A stretch of DNA of 64,000 bases from NCBI GenBank assembly GCA_036558745.1, contig DATBEZ010000031.1, positions 1 through 64,000 of the forward strand, written 5' to 3'. The notes under the pieces are model-generated. The model saw only the letters and a program-made list of their open reading frames with translations, searched no databases and was not told the DNA's origin. This stretch comes from JAMXLJ01 sp036558745. GTDB lineage: Bacteria; Actinomycetota; Acidimicrobiia; IMCC26256; JAMXLJ01. The position numbers and the translations under genes are program-made. This document shows positions 25,106 through 34,991 of the stretch, piece by piece; position 1 is the stretch's first letter; every line of letters starts with the position of its first letter.

Positions 25106-26239
25106 GTGGAGTTCGGGCTGTTCATCCAGAGCTTCGTCCCGAAGTCGCGGCGCGAGCACGAGCCCGACGCCGAGCACCACGTGATCCTCGAGGACATGGA
25201 GGCGGTGATCGCGGCCGACAAAGCCGGCTTCAAGTACGTGTGGATCACCGAGCACCACTTCCTCGACGAGTACTCACACCTCTCCGCGAACGACGTCGTG
25301 GCCGGGTACCTCGCGCGCGCGACCGACCGCATCCACATCGGGTCCGGCATCTTCAACCCGCTCCCCCCGGTGAACCACCCGGCGAAGGTCGCGGAGCGCG
25401 TCGCCATGCTCGACCACCTCACCGAGGGCCGCTTCGAGTTCGGCACCGGCCGCGGCGCGGGCAGTCACGAGATCCTCGCGTTCCTCCCCGACATGAAGGA
25501 CCTCTCGAAGACACGGGAGATCTGGGAGGACGTCATCGCCGAGTTCCCGAAGATGTGGATGCAGGACACCTACGAGGGCTACCAGGGGAAGTACTGGCAG
25601 CTGCCCCCGCGCAAGGTGCTGCCGAAGCCGTACAAGAAGCCGAACCCGGCGATGTGGTACGCGGCGGGCAACACGTCGAGCTACGAGATGGCGGCGCGGC
25701 GCGGGCTCGGCGTGCTCGGCTTCTCCGTCGGTGACATCCAGCAGCTCGAGCCGGTGCTGCGCGCGTACAAGGACACGATCCCGAACGCGGAGCCGATCGG
25801 CGCGTTCGTGAACGACAACGTGATGGTGACGACCGCGGCGATCGTCGACGAAGACCCGAAGAAGGCGCGGCAGGCCGCGCTCGACTCGACGCTGACCTAC
25901 CTGCAGAGCAACGTCTTCCGCTACCACGACACGTTCCCGCACCCGCCCGAGGTGCCGGTGTGGCCGGAGCTGATCCCCAATTACACGCCGGAGATCCTCG
26001 AGGCCATGACCCAGATCGGCGCGTTGATCTGCGGCGATCCCGGCGAAGCGCTCGAGCAGTGCCGGCGGTGGGAGAGCGCGGGCGCGGACCAGCTCGTGTT
26101 CGGCATCGGGACCGCGACGCGCGAGGAGACGCTCGAGACCATCCGCCTGCTCGGTGAGCACGTCATCCCCAAGATCGACACCGACCCGCAGCACCGCACG
26201 ACGCGCATGCGCGAAGCGAGCCTGCAGACGCAGCGCTAG
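25106..26239 (+). CDS. Luciferase-like flavin monooxygenase (LLM class)
   Basis: 377 residues, GTG start with GGAGGGGG just upstream. The TIM-barrel landmarks of F420/FMN-dependent LLM proteins are visible: MEFGLFIQSF, KYVWITEHHFLDEYSHLSAN, IHIGSGIFNPLPPVNHPAKVAERVAMLDHLTEGRFEFGTGRG, and PAMWYAAGNTSS. It would oxidise a hydrophobic substrate with reduced flavin (or F420) and O2; the substrate is unknown. Regulated by the divergent IclR gene (inference). The stop codon lies inside a small hairpin shared with the convergent aftD-like gene. Confidence 0.85.
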   Translation: MEFGLFIQSFVPKSRREHEPDAEHHVILEDMEAVIAADKAGFKYVWITEHHFLDEYSHLSANDVVAGYLARATDRIHIGSGIFNPLPPVNHPAKVAERVAMLDHLTEGRFEFGTGRGAGSHEILAFLPDMKDLSKTREIWEDVIAEFPKMWMQDTYEGYQGKYWQLPPRKVLPKPYKKPNPAMWYAAGNTSSYEMAARRGLGVLGFSVGDIQQLEPVLRAYKDTIPNAEPIGAFVNDNVMVTTAAIVDEDPKKARQAALDSTLTYLQSNVFRYHDTFPHPPEVPVWPELIPNYTPEILEAMTQIGALICGDPGEALEQCRRWESAGADQLVFGIGTATREETLETIRLLGEHVIPKIDTDPQHRTTRMREASLQTQR

Positions 26240-26261
26240 CGAGCGCGGTCAGCCGCTCGCT
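26238..26261. terminator. Hairpin over the ends of two convergent genes
   Basis: AGCGAGCG (26238-26245) pairs with CGCTCGCT (26254-26261) around an eight-base loop. The LLM stop overlaps the left arm; the stop of the aftD-like gene is in the loop. Possibly a bidirectional terminator without T tracts. Confidence 0.4.
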
Positions 26262-29200
26262 TCGGCGGGCGCCCTCGCCCGGCGGTGCGTCCGCACGATC
26301 TCGACCATCGCGTCGCATGCGAACAGCACCACCGCCAGCCATCCGAGCGTCCGGACGCGCCAGAGCTGCGTCGGCCATTCGAAGATCGGGCCGACGTGGT
26401 AGTGGTACTGGCTCGCCGCCGCGTAGAGGCCGCACAGCCCGAGGAACAGGAACGGCAGCAGGCTGAGCACCGCCCGGAAGCGTGGCCGCAGCAGGACGAG
26501 CAGCGTCGCGCCGCCCGTGATGATCCCGCACCACGGACGGATCAGCAGGCTCCCGAGCAGGACCGCGACGATCGTCGTACCGACGACGGCCGGCGTCGAG
26601 ACGTCGTGCCCGAACGCGACGAGCGGTGACGAGAGCTGGGGCATGGGCGCGAGCTCGCTCGCACCGTCGCCGTCGAACGCGGCGTCCGCCCGCGCGCGGC
26701 GGCGCCGGCGCAGCACCGTCGCCGCGACGATCAGGCCGATGCACACGAGGCCGCCGACGACCGAGAGCCAGATCGCGGTCCACACGGTCTTCTGCGGTGT
26801 CCAGTCGAGGTGAAGCGTGATCGCGCCGCCATTCTTGGCGGGCTTCACGAGCCACCCGTTCGCGTAGCCGTCGATCAGCTGGGGGGCGCCGAGGTCCTTG
26901 CCGTTCGCGGTCGCTTTCCACCCGTCGTTGAGGCTCTGGCCGAGCACGAGCCAGAACGGCGAGGTCGCGCTCGCGACGTGCAGCGTCGCCGACGTGCGGC
27001 CCGAGTGCACGACCTCGAGGTTCGGCCCGCTCGACGCGGTCGGTCGCGACGCGCCCCTCGACGCGCTCACGCTCGCCGTGTCGTCGGCCTGCGGCACGAT
27101 CGCGGCGATCGGCACCGCGGCGCCGCCCGCGTCCGACGAGAGCACGACCTGGTCGACGTCGAGCCCGGTCGTGCCGCCGTTACGGGAACGCACGAGGTGG
27201 TCGCCCCGCGTCATCGAGATCGAGTTGCCGCCGCAGGGTTGCAGCGGCAGCGGCTTGTACGCGAGCGCGTCCGCCGTCGACCCCGTGACCCGCACGCCGA
27301 AGGGCTTGCCGTCGATCGAGAGCAGGTCGGTGCGACACACCGACGGCAGCTGCGCCGGTTGCACCGCGCGCTGCACGCCCGGGATGCCCATCTCGGCGAT
27401 CGCGACCGGCATGGCCATCTGCGAGGCGCTGAAGTACTCGAGCGTGTGCACGGGCCGGATCGCGGTGATCGTCACCTTGATCGTGCGCCCGGTGATCGGC
27501 GCGAACTTCACCGGCACCGGGACGACCGCGTTCGGCGTCGCCCGGTCGGTGATCGGCGGGAGGTTCACGACGCGCTTCGTGCCGTCGTCGGAGCTGATCT
27601 CGAGCTCCGTGGGAACGGAGTGTCGACCGTCGGCGACGACCTGCAGGTTCATGTGGTCGAACGTGACGGGGTGGTCGCTCGTCTCCTCGACCCACTGGTC
27701 GGCCGCGTTGGCGAACTTGGTGCTCCACGCGGTGGTCGGGTCGCCGTCGAACGCGGACGAGCCGCGCGCACGCGCATCCCCGTCCAGGTACTCCGACGAC
27801 AGCACCTTGATGCCGCCCTGGCCCAGGCCCGGGATGCCGACCAGGTCGTCGATCACGTCGTCGGGCGCGGTCGAGTTGACGCGTAGGGTGCCCGCGATCG
27901 CGAACGCGCGGTCGGTCGGGATGCGGAACGTGCGGGTGAGGTTCAGCTCGGGGTCGTAGCGCGGCGGCGTCGGGTACTGGCGGTCACGGGTCATGACGAA
28001 GACCAGCGGGTGGTCCTGGGACGTGGTCCCCGCGGCGGCGAGCAGGTCGGTCGGCATGCGGATCACCTCGTCGACGCGCACGTCGGACGTCGCCTTCTCG
28101 TCGCGCAGGCGCACCTCGGAGAAGCCGACCGCGGACGCGCCGCCGTACTGGAAGCGGTGCCCGACGTTCGTCGAGTCGATGCGGATGTCGAGGGTGGAGA
28201 ACTTCCGCTTCGGGAACGGCACGTTCTCACCGGTGCCGTCGAGCGAACGCGAGGCCGGTCCGAGCGTGCGGACGACCGAATCCTTGCCGTCGAACGTCAG
28301 GGTCACCTTGGTGATGTAGCGGTCGCGCGGGCCGTTCAGCGGCTGGAGCAGGTTCACGTGGTCGGTGGTGATGGGCTTGTCGAGCTCGATCTGGAGCCGC
28401 TCGCCGTCGACGTTCGCGAACGCGCCGACCTTCCACGCGGTGAAGGGATCGCCGTCGAGCGCGCGCTCGGCCCGGTCCTCCGCGGTGTAGCTCACCGGGT
28501 TGCCGTAGTGCGAGGCCTGCACGCTCTTCACGCCCCGCTGCTGCGTGACGGTGTACGCGTCGTCGGACGCGCCGGGGAACACGTCGAGGCGCGCGTCCGA
28601 CGGGTCCTGCACGAGCGGCTTCTCGCCGGCCTGCTCGGTGTACCCGTAGTTGTCGCGCACCGTGCTCCACCGCACCGCGCGCTTGCGGTTGGTGTCGGTC
28701 ACGACGAGCGTCGCGTCCGACCCGAGCCGCGCCCGCAGCGCCGCGGGGTCGTTCGCGAACGAGCCCGAGTAGAAGACCGCGTGCCCGTTGTCGACCAGGC
28801 CCGTCGCGGCGACGTCGACGAGACCTTCACCGTCGCCGTCCACGACGAGCGGGCGGTCGGTCGAGGTGGCGCGGATGATCGGCAGCGGATTCTGCACGGG
28901 CAGCACCGCGACCGGGGGCGGGTTCGGGAACGGCTGCGTCGCGCCGAGCACCTGCTCGTCGATCTGGGGGAACTTGGGCTTCCCGGGGATCTTCGTCCCG
29001 AAGATCTTGGCGTCGCCGAGCCCCGACGGCGGCGTGGGCGAGAACATCTGCCACAGCAGCTGCGGGCGGATGAGGTTGTAGCGGTCGGTCTGGATGTCCA
29101 TGCGCAGCGTCACGTCACCGACGCTCATCTTCTGCGCGATCGGAGCGATCGACGCGGGGTCGAGCAGCTGCTCCTGGAGCTGGCGATCGAACGCGTTGAG

Positions 29201-30772
29201 CAGGTTGGCCGACGGCGGTGACCCCCACGGGATCAGCTCGCGCGCGACGTAGGGCCGGTCGGTGAGCCCGGGCGTGATCGGGTCGACCGTGTTGCCCCAC
29301 CGGTACGACGCGAAGTCGGCACCGGGCAGCTCCATGATCCGCGTGTCGTGGGACTGCGCGTTCAGGTACTTGATCGCGTCGGTCCAGTACGTCGGGATGT
29401 TCTCCGGGCGCTCGAGGTTCTTGCCGTAGTAGGTGCCGTCCCAGAGCGCGGGGAAGTTGAGGAGCAGCAGGAACACCGCGAGCCCCGCGGCGACGAGGCC
29501 GTAGACCCCGAGGCCGCGCCCGTTGAACCACTGCGCGAGCGCGTTCACCCCGCACGCCAGCAGCGCGGCGACGCCGAGCACGACGAGCGGCACCGCGCGA
29601 CCGGTGCTGCGCAGCGCGAGGCCCGCGGCCGAGCTGTTCGCGAACGCCTTGAACACGGATCCGACCGCGGTGGGGTCGTTGTAGGGCTCGGCGCCGACCG
29701 CGATGGCGACGCCGACGAGCATCGTGATGATGAAGTACGTCCGGTAGCGCCACTTCGTGAACGCGCCCGACAGCAGCGCGAGCGTCGGGATCAGGTAGCT
29801 GACGAGGATCAGCCAGATGTGCTGGGTGTAGTCCTTGGCCGACTCGGTCCACGGCCCGACCTTGTCCTGGCCGTAGAAGAACCAGTAGCCGAGCCCGCGC
29901 ATGATCTCGCCCGGGAACGACGTCTTCGAGACCGACTGCACCGTCTCGGTGAACTTGAGGATGTCGAGGCCGTAGCCGCCCTGGGCCCACAGCCCGGCGA
30001 TCCACCACAGCGACGTCACCAGGGTGAGCAGCGCGGTTCGCCAGAGCACCGTCCACGCGCGGCGCACCGTCGACTCCCGGGTCACCCAGATCGAGTACGG
30101 GATCCACAGCGCGGGCGCGATGCCCGCGAACAGGAGCGCGGTGGCGTTCACCCCGCCGACGAGCTGGATGACGATCGCGAACAGGGCCGGGTACTTCCAG
30201 CCGCCGTGGCGGAGCGCGAGCACCACGAGCGCGACCATCCACGGCAGCGCGGCCCACGGGCCGAGGATCACGGAGATGCGCGCCGAGTAGTCGAGCAGGT
30301 ACGGCGTCAGCATGAAGGCGAGCAGCCCGACGACCACGCCCGGGCCGCGCATGCCGAGCGTCTTCAGCAGGAAGCGCATCCCGAGCCCGGCCGCGATCAG
30401 CAGCGTGCCGAGCCACAGCCGCTGCGCGACCCACGACGGGAGCCCGAGCCCGGTCTCGAGGAGCCAGTAGAACGGCCCCATCGGGAACAGGTAGCCGATC
30501 GTCTGGTGGGTGACCGTGCCGAGCCCGATGTTGGGGTCCCACATCGAGGGCGCGCGTGACAGCAGCCGGCCCGGGTCGAGGTACAGGTACGTCTTGGTGT
30601 CGGCCGCGACCTTCCCCGGTTGGGTCAGCAGCAGTGGCACGTACGCGAGCGCGGCGAGCAGCGTGTAGCCGATCCAGGCCCGGGTCCGCTCGGTGAAGGG
30701 CAGCGTGGGCGAGGCGGCGGCGGAACGGGTCGGCGTGGACGCGGCCGTCGTCCGGCCGGCGGTCGTGGTCAC
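26249..30772 (-). CDS. aftD: AftD-like arabinofuranosyltransferase (GT-C, DUF3367)
   Basis: 1507 residues. The N-terminal half has about eleven membrane segments with the DUF3367 signature: KVAADTKTYLYLDPGRLLS, then MWDPNIGLGTVTHQTIGYLFPMGPFYW. The Asp in AADTK is the probable catalytic residue. The periplasmic half holds two discoidin-like carbohydrate-binding segments (ASHYGNPVSYTAEDRAERAL with LDGDPFTAW; later FDGDPTTAWSTKFANAADQW). A last group of membrane segments closes the protein. In mycobacteria AftD adds alpha-(1-3) arabinofuranose branches to arabinogalactan and lipoarabinomannan, using a polyprenyl-phosphate donor. Whether this organism makes such arabinans is unknown; a different furanose or glycan is possible. 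Confidence 0.82.
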   Translation of the reverse strand: MTTTAGRTTAASTPTRSAAASPTLPFTERTRAWIGYTLLAALAYVPLLLTQPGKVAADTKTYLYLDPGRLLSRAPSMWDPNIGLGTVTHQTIGYLFPMGPFYWLLETGLGLPSWVAQRLWLGTLLIAAGLGMRFLLKTLGMRGPGVVVGLLAFMLTPYLLDYSARISVILGPWAALPWMVALVVLALRHGGWKYPALFAIVIQLVGGVNATALLFAGIAPALWIPYSIWVTRESTVRRAWTVLWRTALLTLVTSLWWIAGLWAQGGYGLDILKFTETVQSVSKTSFPGEIMRGLGYWFFYGQDKVGPWTESAKDYTQHIWLILVSYLIPTLALLSGAFTKWRYRTYFIITMLVGVAIAVGAEPYNDPTAVGSVFKAFANSSAAGLALRSTGRAVPLVVLGVAALLACGVNALAQWFNGRGLGVYGLVAAGLAVFLLLLNFPALWDGTYYGKNLERPENIPTYWTDAIKYLNAQSHDTRIMELPGADFASYRWGNTVDPITPGLTDRPYVARELIPWGSPPSANLLNAFDRQLQEQLLDPASIAPIAQKMSVGDVTLRMDIQTDRYNLIRPQLLWQMFSPTPPSGLGDAKIFGTKIPGKPKFPQIDEQVLGATQPFPNPPPVAVLPVQNPLPIIRATSTDRPLVVDGDGEGLVDVAATGLVDNGHAVFYSGSFANDPAALRARLGSDATLVVTDTNRKRAVRWSTVRDNYGYTEQAGEKPLVQDPSDARLDVFPGASDDAYTVTQQRGVKSVQASHYGNPVSYTAEDRAERALDGDPFTAWKVGAFANVDGERLQIELDKPITTDHVNLLQPLNGPRDRYITKVTLTFDGKDSVVRTLGPASRSLDGTGENVPFPKRKFSTLDIRIDSTNVGHRFQYGGASAVGFSEVRLRDEKATSDVRVDEVIRMPTDLLAAAGTTSQDHPLVFVMTRDRQYPTPPRYDPELNLTRTFRIPTDRAFAIAGTLRVNSTAPDDVIDDLVGIPGLGQGGIKVLSSEYLDGDARARGSSAFDGDPTTAWSTKFANAADQWVEETSDHPVTFDHMNLQVVADGRHSVPTELEISSDDGTKRVVNLPPITDRATPNAVVPVPVKFAPITGRTIKVTITAIRPVHTLEYFSASQMAMPVAIAEMGIPGVQRAVQPAQLPSVCRTDLLSIDGKPFGVRVTGSTADALAYKPLPLQPCGGNSISMTRGDHLVRSRNGGTTGLDVDQVVLSSDAGGAAVPIAAIVPQADDTASVSASRGASRPTASSGPNLEVVHSGRTSATLHVASATSPFWLVLGQSLNDGWKATANGKDLGAPQLIDGYANGWLVKPAKNGGAITLHLDWTPQKTVWTAIWLSVVGGLVCIGLIVAATVLRRRRRARADAAFDGDGASELAPMPQLSSPLVAFGHDVSTPAVVGTTIVAVLLGSLLIRPWCGIITGGATLLVLLRPRFRAVLSLLPFLFLGLCGLYAAASQYHYHVGPIFEWPTQLWRVRTLGWLAVVLFACDAMVEIVRTHRRARAPAEASG

Positions 30773-31042
30773 GCGCGACCCCGCGACGGCCGTTCAGGGT
30801 TGGTCACGCCCGCCCCCCACTTTCTTGCCGGACGATCGGTCGAGCGGGGGTGCGGCACCCGCTCGATCGGACGAAGAACCCGGGCCCACCACCCCGAGGG
30901 AGCGCTCAAGTTACCGCGAACCGACCCGCCGGCGGCCTCGGGGTCGCGCCCGGCCCGAACGACCCCGCGGTGCGAGGGTCGTTGTGTCTGACCTGCGGAT
31001 GCGGCACAGTACGGCACCATCGGCGACCGATCGGTGGGGTCC
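30773..31042. promoter_or_regulatory. Divergent intergenic region with GATCGGTC-type sites
   Basis: 270 bases without a gene. A GAGCG...CGCTC hairpin (about 30842-30864) lies inside flanks carrying GATCGGTC and GATCGGAC. A perfect ACCGATCGGT palindrome (31026-31035) overlaps the start of the small membrane protein. Possible regulator sites for the divergent genes; no clear promoter boxes. Confidence 0.3.
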
Positions 31043-31357
31043 ATGGGCAGGCGCAACGCCCCCGAGGCGACGGCCCTCGGGGAGCTCTTCGCGAACCTCG
31101 TGGGGCTGGCGACGGCCGCGTACGTCGCGTGGTCGACCACCGTGGCCTTCACGGGCGGCAACGTGCCCCTCACCGCGTGGCACCTGGCCGGCGGCCCGGC
31201 GACCGGGGCGGCATGGACCCTCGTCGCGGTCCCGCTGCTCGTGTGGGCGGCGCTCGGCGTCGTGGGGACGGGCGTCGTGCTGCTCGGCCTCGCCATGCGG
31301 GTCAACGGTCGCCTCGCGCTCCGGCCCACCCGACGCGGGCTGCGCGTCGTCCGGTAG
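31043..31357 (+). CDS. Small membrane protein, 104 residues
   Basis: Two clear hydrophobic helices (ELFANLVGLATAAYVAWSTTVAF and AAWTLVAVPLLVWAALGVVGTGVVLLGLAM) with a basic C-terminus (RPTRRGLRVVR, probably cytoplasmic). I do not recognise a family. ATG 31043 is preferred over an in-frame GTG nine bases earlier, which falls in a palindrome. It stands alone between the divergent aftD-like gene and a convergent glycosyltransferase, so it may serve envelope functions. Confidence 0.55.
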   Translation: MGRRNAPEATALGELFANLVGLATAAYVAWSTTVAFTGGNVPLTAWHLAGGPATGAAWTLVAVPLLVWAALGVVGTGVVLLGLAMRVNGRLALRPTRRGLRVVR

Positions 31358-31390
31358 CGGCCCCGCGCCGTCCCGTCGGCGCCACCACGG

Positions 31391-33031
31391 TCATGGCGAG
31401 AATCGGTAGAGGTTCTCGCTCTCGAAGACGTCGAGGTTCTCCTTGACGAGGCGCTGCCCGGCCGGCCGGGCCTTGCGGAAGTCGGCCAGCATGTCGCCGC
31501 ACTTCGTGCCGAACGTGCGGTACCCGTCGGAGAAGACGTACCAGATGGTCCGACCGTCGGCGCGGCGCAGCATCTCGTTCGCGAACACCGCGGGATCGGC
31601 CAGGTTCCCCGCCACACCGGGCGTGTGGAACACCTGGTTGCGCTGCTCGTAGTCGACCCAGTTCACGATCTCGGGGTTGGCCAGGGTCGGGAACGCGTAC
31701 TGGGTCAAACCGGGCCGCACGAGGCGCCACGCGTCGAGGCCGAGCTGGTCGGGGCAGTACACGACGAGGTCACCCCCGCGCGCACCCGCGTTGATCGCGG
31801 CCGCGACCTCCTTGGCCTGGGTCCGGGCCCGGGTCGAGTTGTGGTACCCGCCGATCAGCCCGCAGATCACGATCACCGCGAGCGCCCCGTAGCGGGGCAG
31901 GCGGCTGCCGAACGCGACCACGCCGTAGGCCACGACGACCGCGAACAGCCCGAAGACGATCGACGGGTACCGGATCGCGGCCGCGCCGGTGCCGACGTAC
32001 GCGAGGCACAGCCCGATCGCGACCGTGCCCGCGCACACGTACGCGGCCCAGCGCGTGGGCGGTCGCGTCCGCCAGTCGAGCTCGGTCCGGTTGCGGTCGA
32101 CGGCCGCGGCGAAGAGCCCGAACGCGCCGAGCGCGAAGAGCGCCATCACGAGCGTGTACGCGGCGGCGCCCCGCTGGCCCGCGAACCCGAGCAGGAGCCG
32201 GTACGAGGCCATGAGCGGGTTGATGCGCTCCGCCCACGGCGTCGCGGTGTGCTTGCTCTGGTAGAGGAACGTCGGCAGCCACGGCAGGAAGGTCAGGCAG
32301 CCGACGGCGATCGCCGCGAGCACGCGCCATGCGGGCGACCCCCGGCCCTCCCTCCGCCCGAAGTACAGCAACGCCACCCCGAGGACGAACAGCAGGTAGA
32401 ACGCCCAGTACTGGGTGTAGAGCAACGCCGCGGTGACGGCCGCGACGGCCGCGAGCCAGCCCAGGTTCGGGCGCTCCCAGGCGTTGGCGACCGCGAGGTA
32501 GCCGACGAGCACGAGCAACGTCTCGAGCTCGTACATCCGGACCTCGGTCGAGTACCGGAAGGCGTACGGCGACGTCGCGACGACGAGCACGCTCGCCCAC
32601 GCGACCCACTGCCGGCGCACGACGTCGGAGCCGGCGATGCGACGGCCGACGGAGTACGCGGCCGGAAGGCTGAGCAGCCCGAAGACGCCCGAGAGGGCCC
32701 GGGCCGACCGGTTGCCGGTCCCGAACGCCTTCATCCACAGGTGCAGCATCACGTAGTAGAGCGGCGGGGAGCCGTCGTGGCGGAGCAACCCGTGGAGCTG
32801 CCCGAGCGGGCGGCGGGCGAGCGCGACGGTGAGGGCCTCGTCCTCCCAGAGCGCCGACCGGGTCACGAAGCGCAGCACGACCGAGGCGACGAGCGTCAAC
32901 ACGATCGCGACCGCGAACGCGATCCCGAGCGGCCCCGCGAACGGTGAGTCCCCGTCGCGCGCGACCCGCCGGGGCGCGCCCGGGCGCGGCGGCGTGGCCT
33001 CGAGGGCCTCTTCGAGCTTCACCGGGCGCAC
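31391..33031 (-). CDS. GT39-like (GT-C) membrane glycosyltransferase
   Basis: 546 residues, GTG start, about eleven membrane segments. The first outer loop reads RSALWEDEALTVALARRPLGQL; its acidic pair is typical of dolichyl/polyprenyl-phosphate-mannose-type transferases. A downstream DGSPPLYYVMLHLWMKAFG matches the family. It would transfer a sugar from a polyprenyl-phosphate donor outside the membrane. The C-terminal outer domain (from GARGGDLVVYCPDQLGLDAW) is soluble. It starts 82 bases after the 4,6-dehydratase gene on the same strand. Confidence 0.85.
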   Translation of the reverse strand: MRPVKLEEALEATPPRPGAPRRVARDGDSPFAGPLGIAFAVAIVLTLVASVVLRFVTRSALWEDEALTVALARRPLGQLHGLLRHDGSPPLYYVMLHLWMKAFGTGNRSARALSGVFGLLSLPAAYSVGRRIAGSDVVRRQWVAWASVLVVATSPYAFRYSTEVRMYELETLLVLVGYLAVANAWERPNLGWLAAVAAVTAALLYTQYWAFYLLFVLGVALLYFGRREGRGSPAWRVLAAIAVGCLTFLPWLPTFLYQSKHTATPWAERINPLMASYRLLLGFAGQRGAAAYTLVMALFALGAFGLFAAAVDRNRTELDWRTRPPTRWAAYVCAGTVAIGLCLAYVGTGAAAIRYPSIVFGLFAVVVAYGVVAFGSRLPRYGALAVIVICGLIGGYHNSTRARTQAKEVAAAINAGARGGDLVVYCPDQLGLDAWRLVRPGLTQYAFPTLANPEIVNWVDYEQRNQVFHTPGVAGNLADPAVFANEMLRRADGRTIWYVFSDGYRTFGTKCGDMLADFRKARPAGQRLVKENLDVFESENLYRFSP

Positions 33032-33113
33032 CGTGGAGACGGAGCGCAGCTCCGCGAGGCGTTGCCCTCTGGAGCCTGAGCGGAGGGAGCCATGCGCCGT
33101 GCCGACGGTGCGA

Positions 33114-34991
33114 TCAGTTGACCGAGCTCCCCCGGCGTCCGGAGCCGGCGACGGACTCCTCGGCGACCAGGTCGATGCTGACGCCCTCGGGGTCGAGGCC
33201 GACCGCGAGGGTCCGGAGCACCTCGAGCATCTCGTCAGCGGGCAGGTTCGCGTCGATGGCCCGCACGATCTCCGGCTCGAGCGGCGGGACGTCGGCGTGG
33301 TGGATGAGCGGGTGCGCGCCCGGCGCCGCGTGCTCGAACGGGTTGAACAGCTGCTCGTGCAGCTTCTCGCCCGGACGCAGACCGGTGAACTCGATCGGCA
33401 CCTCCGGGGTGCGGGTCGCCGCGAGCTGGCGGGCGACGTCGGCGATGCGCACCGGCTTGCCCATGTCGAGCACGAGGACCTGGCCCGGCTCGCCGATGGC
33501 GCCGCCCTGGACCACGAGCTGGACCGCCTCCTCGACCGTCATGAAGTAGCGGGTGACGTCGGGATGCGTGACGGTGATCGGGCCGCCCGCCTCGAGCTGG
33601 TGCTTGAACGCCACCAGCACCGACCCCCGGCTGCCGAGCACGTTGCCGAAGCGCACGCTCAGGTAGGTGCCGGGCTCGCCGTGGGCGAAGTGGGCGGTGA
33701 GGCCCTCGGTGATGCGCTTCGAGTAGCCGAGCACGTTGCAGGGCTCGGCCGCCTTGTCGGTCGAGATGTTGACGAAGCGCTCGACGCCGACGTCGGCCGC
33801 GGCCTCGAGCACGTTGAGCGTGCCGATCACGTTCGTCTTGAGCGCCTCGGCCGGGTTGGCCTCGAGCAGCGGAAGATGCTTGAGCGCGGCCGCGTGGAAC
33901 ACGACGTCCGGGCGGATCTCGCGCATCACCTCCTTGAGGCGGGCACGGTCGCGCACGTTGACGAGCACGAGGTCGGGCGAGTCGAGCAGGGCCCGGCCCT
34001 CGAGCGAGAGCTGCACCGTGTGGAGCCCGCACTCGTCGTGATCGATCATGGCGAGCTTCGCGGGCCCGAGCTCCGCGATCTGGCGGCAGAGCTCGGAACC
34101 GATCGAGCCGCCCGCCCCGACCACGACCACCCGCTTGCCGTGCAGGTACTCCGACACGGTCCGCAGGTCGGTCTCGATCTGGCGCCGGCCGAGCAGGTCG
34201 GTCTCGGTCGGGACGCGCAGGTCATTGACGCTGACCCGCCCGTCGAAGAGCTCCCGGACCGACGGGAGGACGCGAACGTCGAGACCGGCCTCGCGGCCGA
34301 GCTCGCTCAGGTCGCGCACGAGGGCACCGTCGGCGGCGGGGATCGCGATGACGAGCGCGGCGGCCGAGTACCGCTGGGCCGCCGTGGCCACTGCGCGCCG
34401 GTCGCCGACGACGGGGACCCCGCAGATCGACAGGTTGCGCTTCCGAGGATCGTCGTCGAGGAGGGCGACGGGCAGGAACGGGCTGTTGGCCTCGTAGAGC
34501 ATCGCCCGCACGGTCCGCTCGCCGCCGTCGCCGGCGCCGAACACGAGGGCCCGGACGCGGTTCGCGGCCAGCGCCCGGCGGCGCCGGTCGAGGGCGCTGC
34601 GGCCGTTGTAGCGAATGCCCCCGAGGAGCACGAACGCGATCACGCCCGCCATGACCACCGCGGTGAGCGGTGCGGGACGGTTGTCGGAGAACACCAGGTC
34701 GACGAGGAAGAGACCGGCCGTGACCAGGGCCGCGGTGCGGGCCAGCGCCGCGACCTCGTCGAAGGAGCCCGGGCGCCAGCGCCCGCGGTAGAGGCCGAGC
34801 CAGGCGCCGATCCCCCACTGGAGGGCGCACGCGAGCGGGACGAGGAGCGCGACCTCGAAGCCGTCGAGGCGGGAGAAGTTGAAGTCGAGCCGCAGGAGCG
34901 CACCGAAGTACAGGGCGAAGAGCCACATGGCGCCGTCCACGCCGGCCCGCCAGACCAGGGCGGTGCGCGTACCCCGCGCCGGCCCGCTCAC
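33114..34991 (-). CDS. Membrane nucleotide-sugar 4,6-dehydratase (CapD/FlaA1/PglF type)
   Basis: 625 residues. Four membrane helices (from MWLFALYFGALLRLDF) come first, then a CoA-binding-like domain (RVRALVFGAGDGGERTVRAML) and a large SDR domain beginning VVVVGAGGSIGSELCRQIAELGP. The active-site segment is NISTDKAAEPCNVLGYSKR; the usual Tyr of YxxxK is Leu here, where family members carry Met. These enzymes make UDP-4-keto-6-deoxy-HexNAc for bacillosamine- or QuiNAc-type sugars. Together with the DegT aminotransferase nearby, a 4-amino-6-deoxy sugar is likely (inference). The GTG start is uncertain: no strong Shine-Dalgarno. Confidence 0.87.
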   Translation of the reverse strand: MSGPARGTRTALVWRAGVDGAMWLFALYFGALLRLDFNFSRLDGFEVALLVPLACALQWGIGAWLGLYRGRWRPGSFDEVAALARTAALVTAGLFLVDLVFSDNRPAPLTAVVMAGVIAFVLLGGIRYNGRSALDRRRRALAANRVRALVFGAGDGGERTVRAMLYEANSPFLPVALLDDDPRKRNLSICGVPVVGDRRAVATAAQRYSAAALVIAIPAADGALVRDLSELGREAGLDVRVLPSVRELFDGRVSVNDLRVPTETDLLGRRQIETDLRTVSEYLHGKRVVVVGAGGSIGSELCRQIAELGPAKLAMIDHDECGLHTVQLSLEGRALLDSPDLVLVNVRDRARLKEVMREIRPDVVFHAAALKHLPLLEANPAEALKTNVIGTLNVLEAAADVGVERFVNISTDKAAEPCNVLGYSKRITEGLTAHFAHGEPGTYLSVRFGNVLGSRGSVLVAFKHQLEAGGPITVTHPDVTRYFMTVEEAVQLVVQGGAIGEPGQVLVLDMGKPVRIADVARQLAATRTPEVPIEFTGLRPGEKLHEQLFNPFEHAAPGAHPLIHHADVPPLEPEIVRAIDANLPADEMLEVLRTLAVGLDPEGVSIDLVAEESVAGSGRRGSSVN

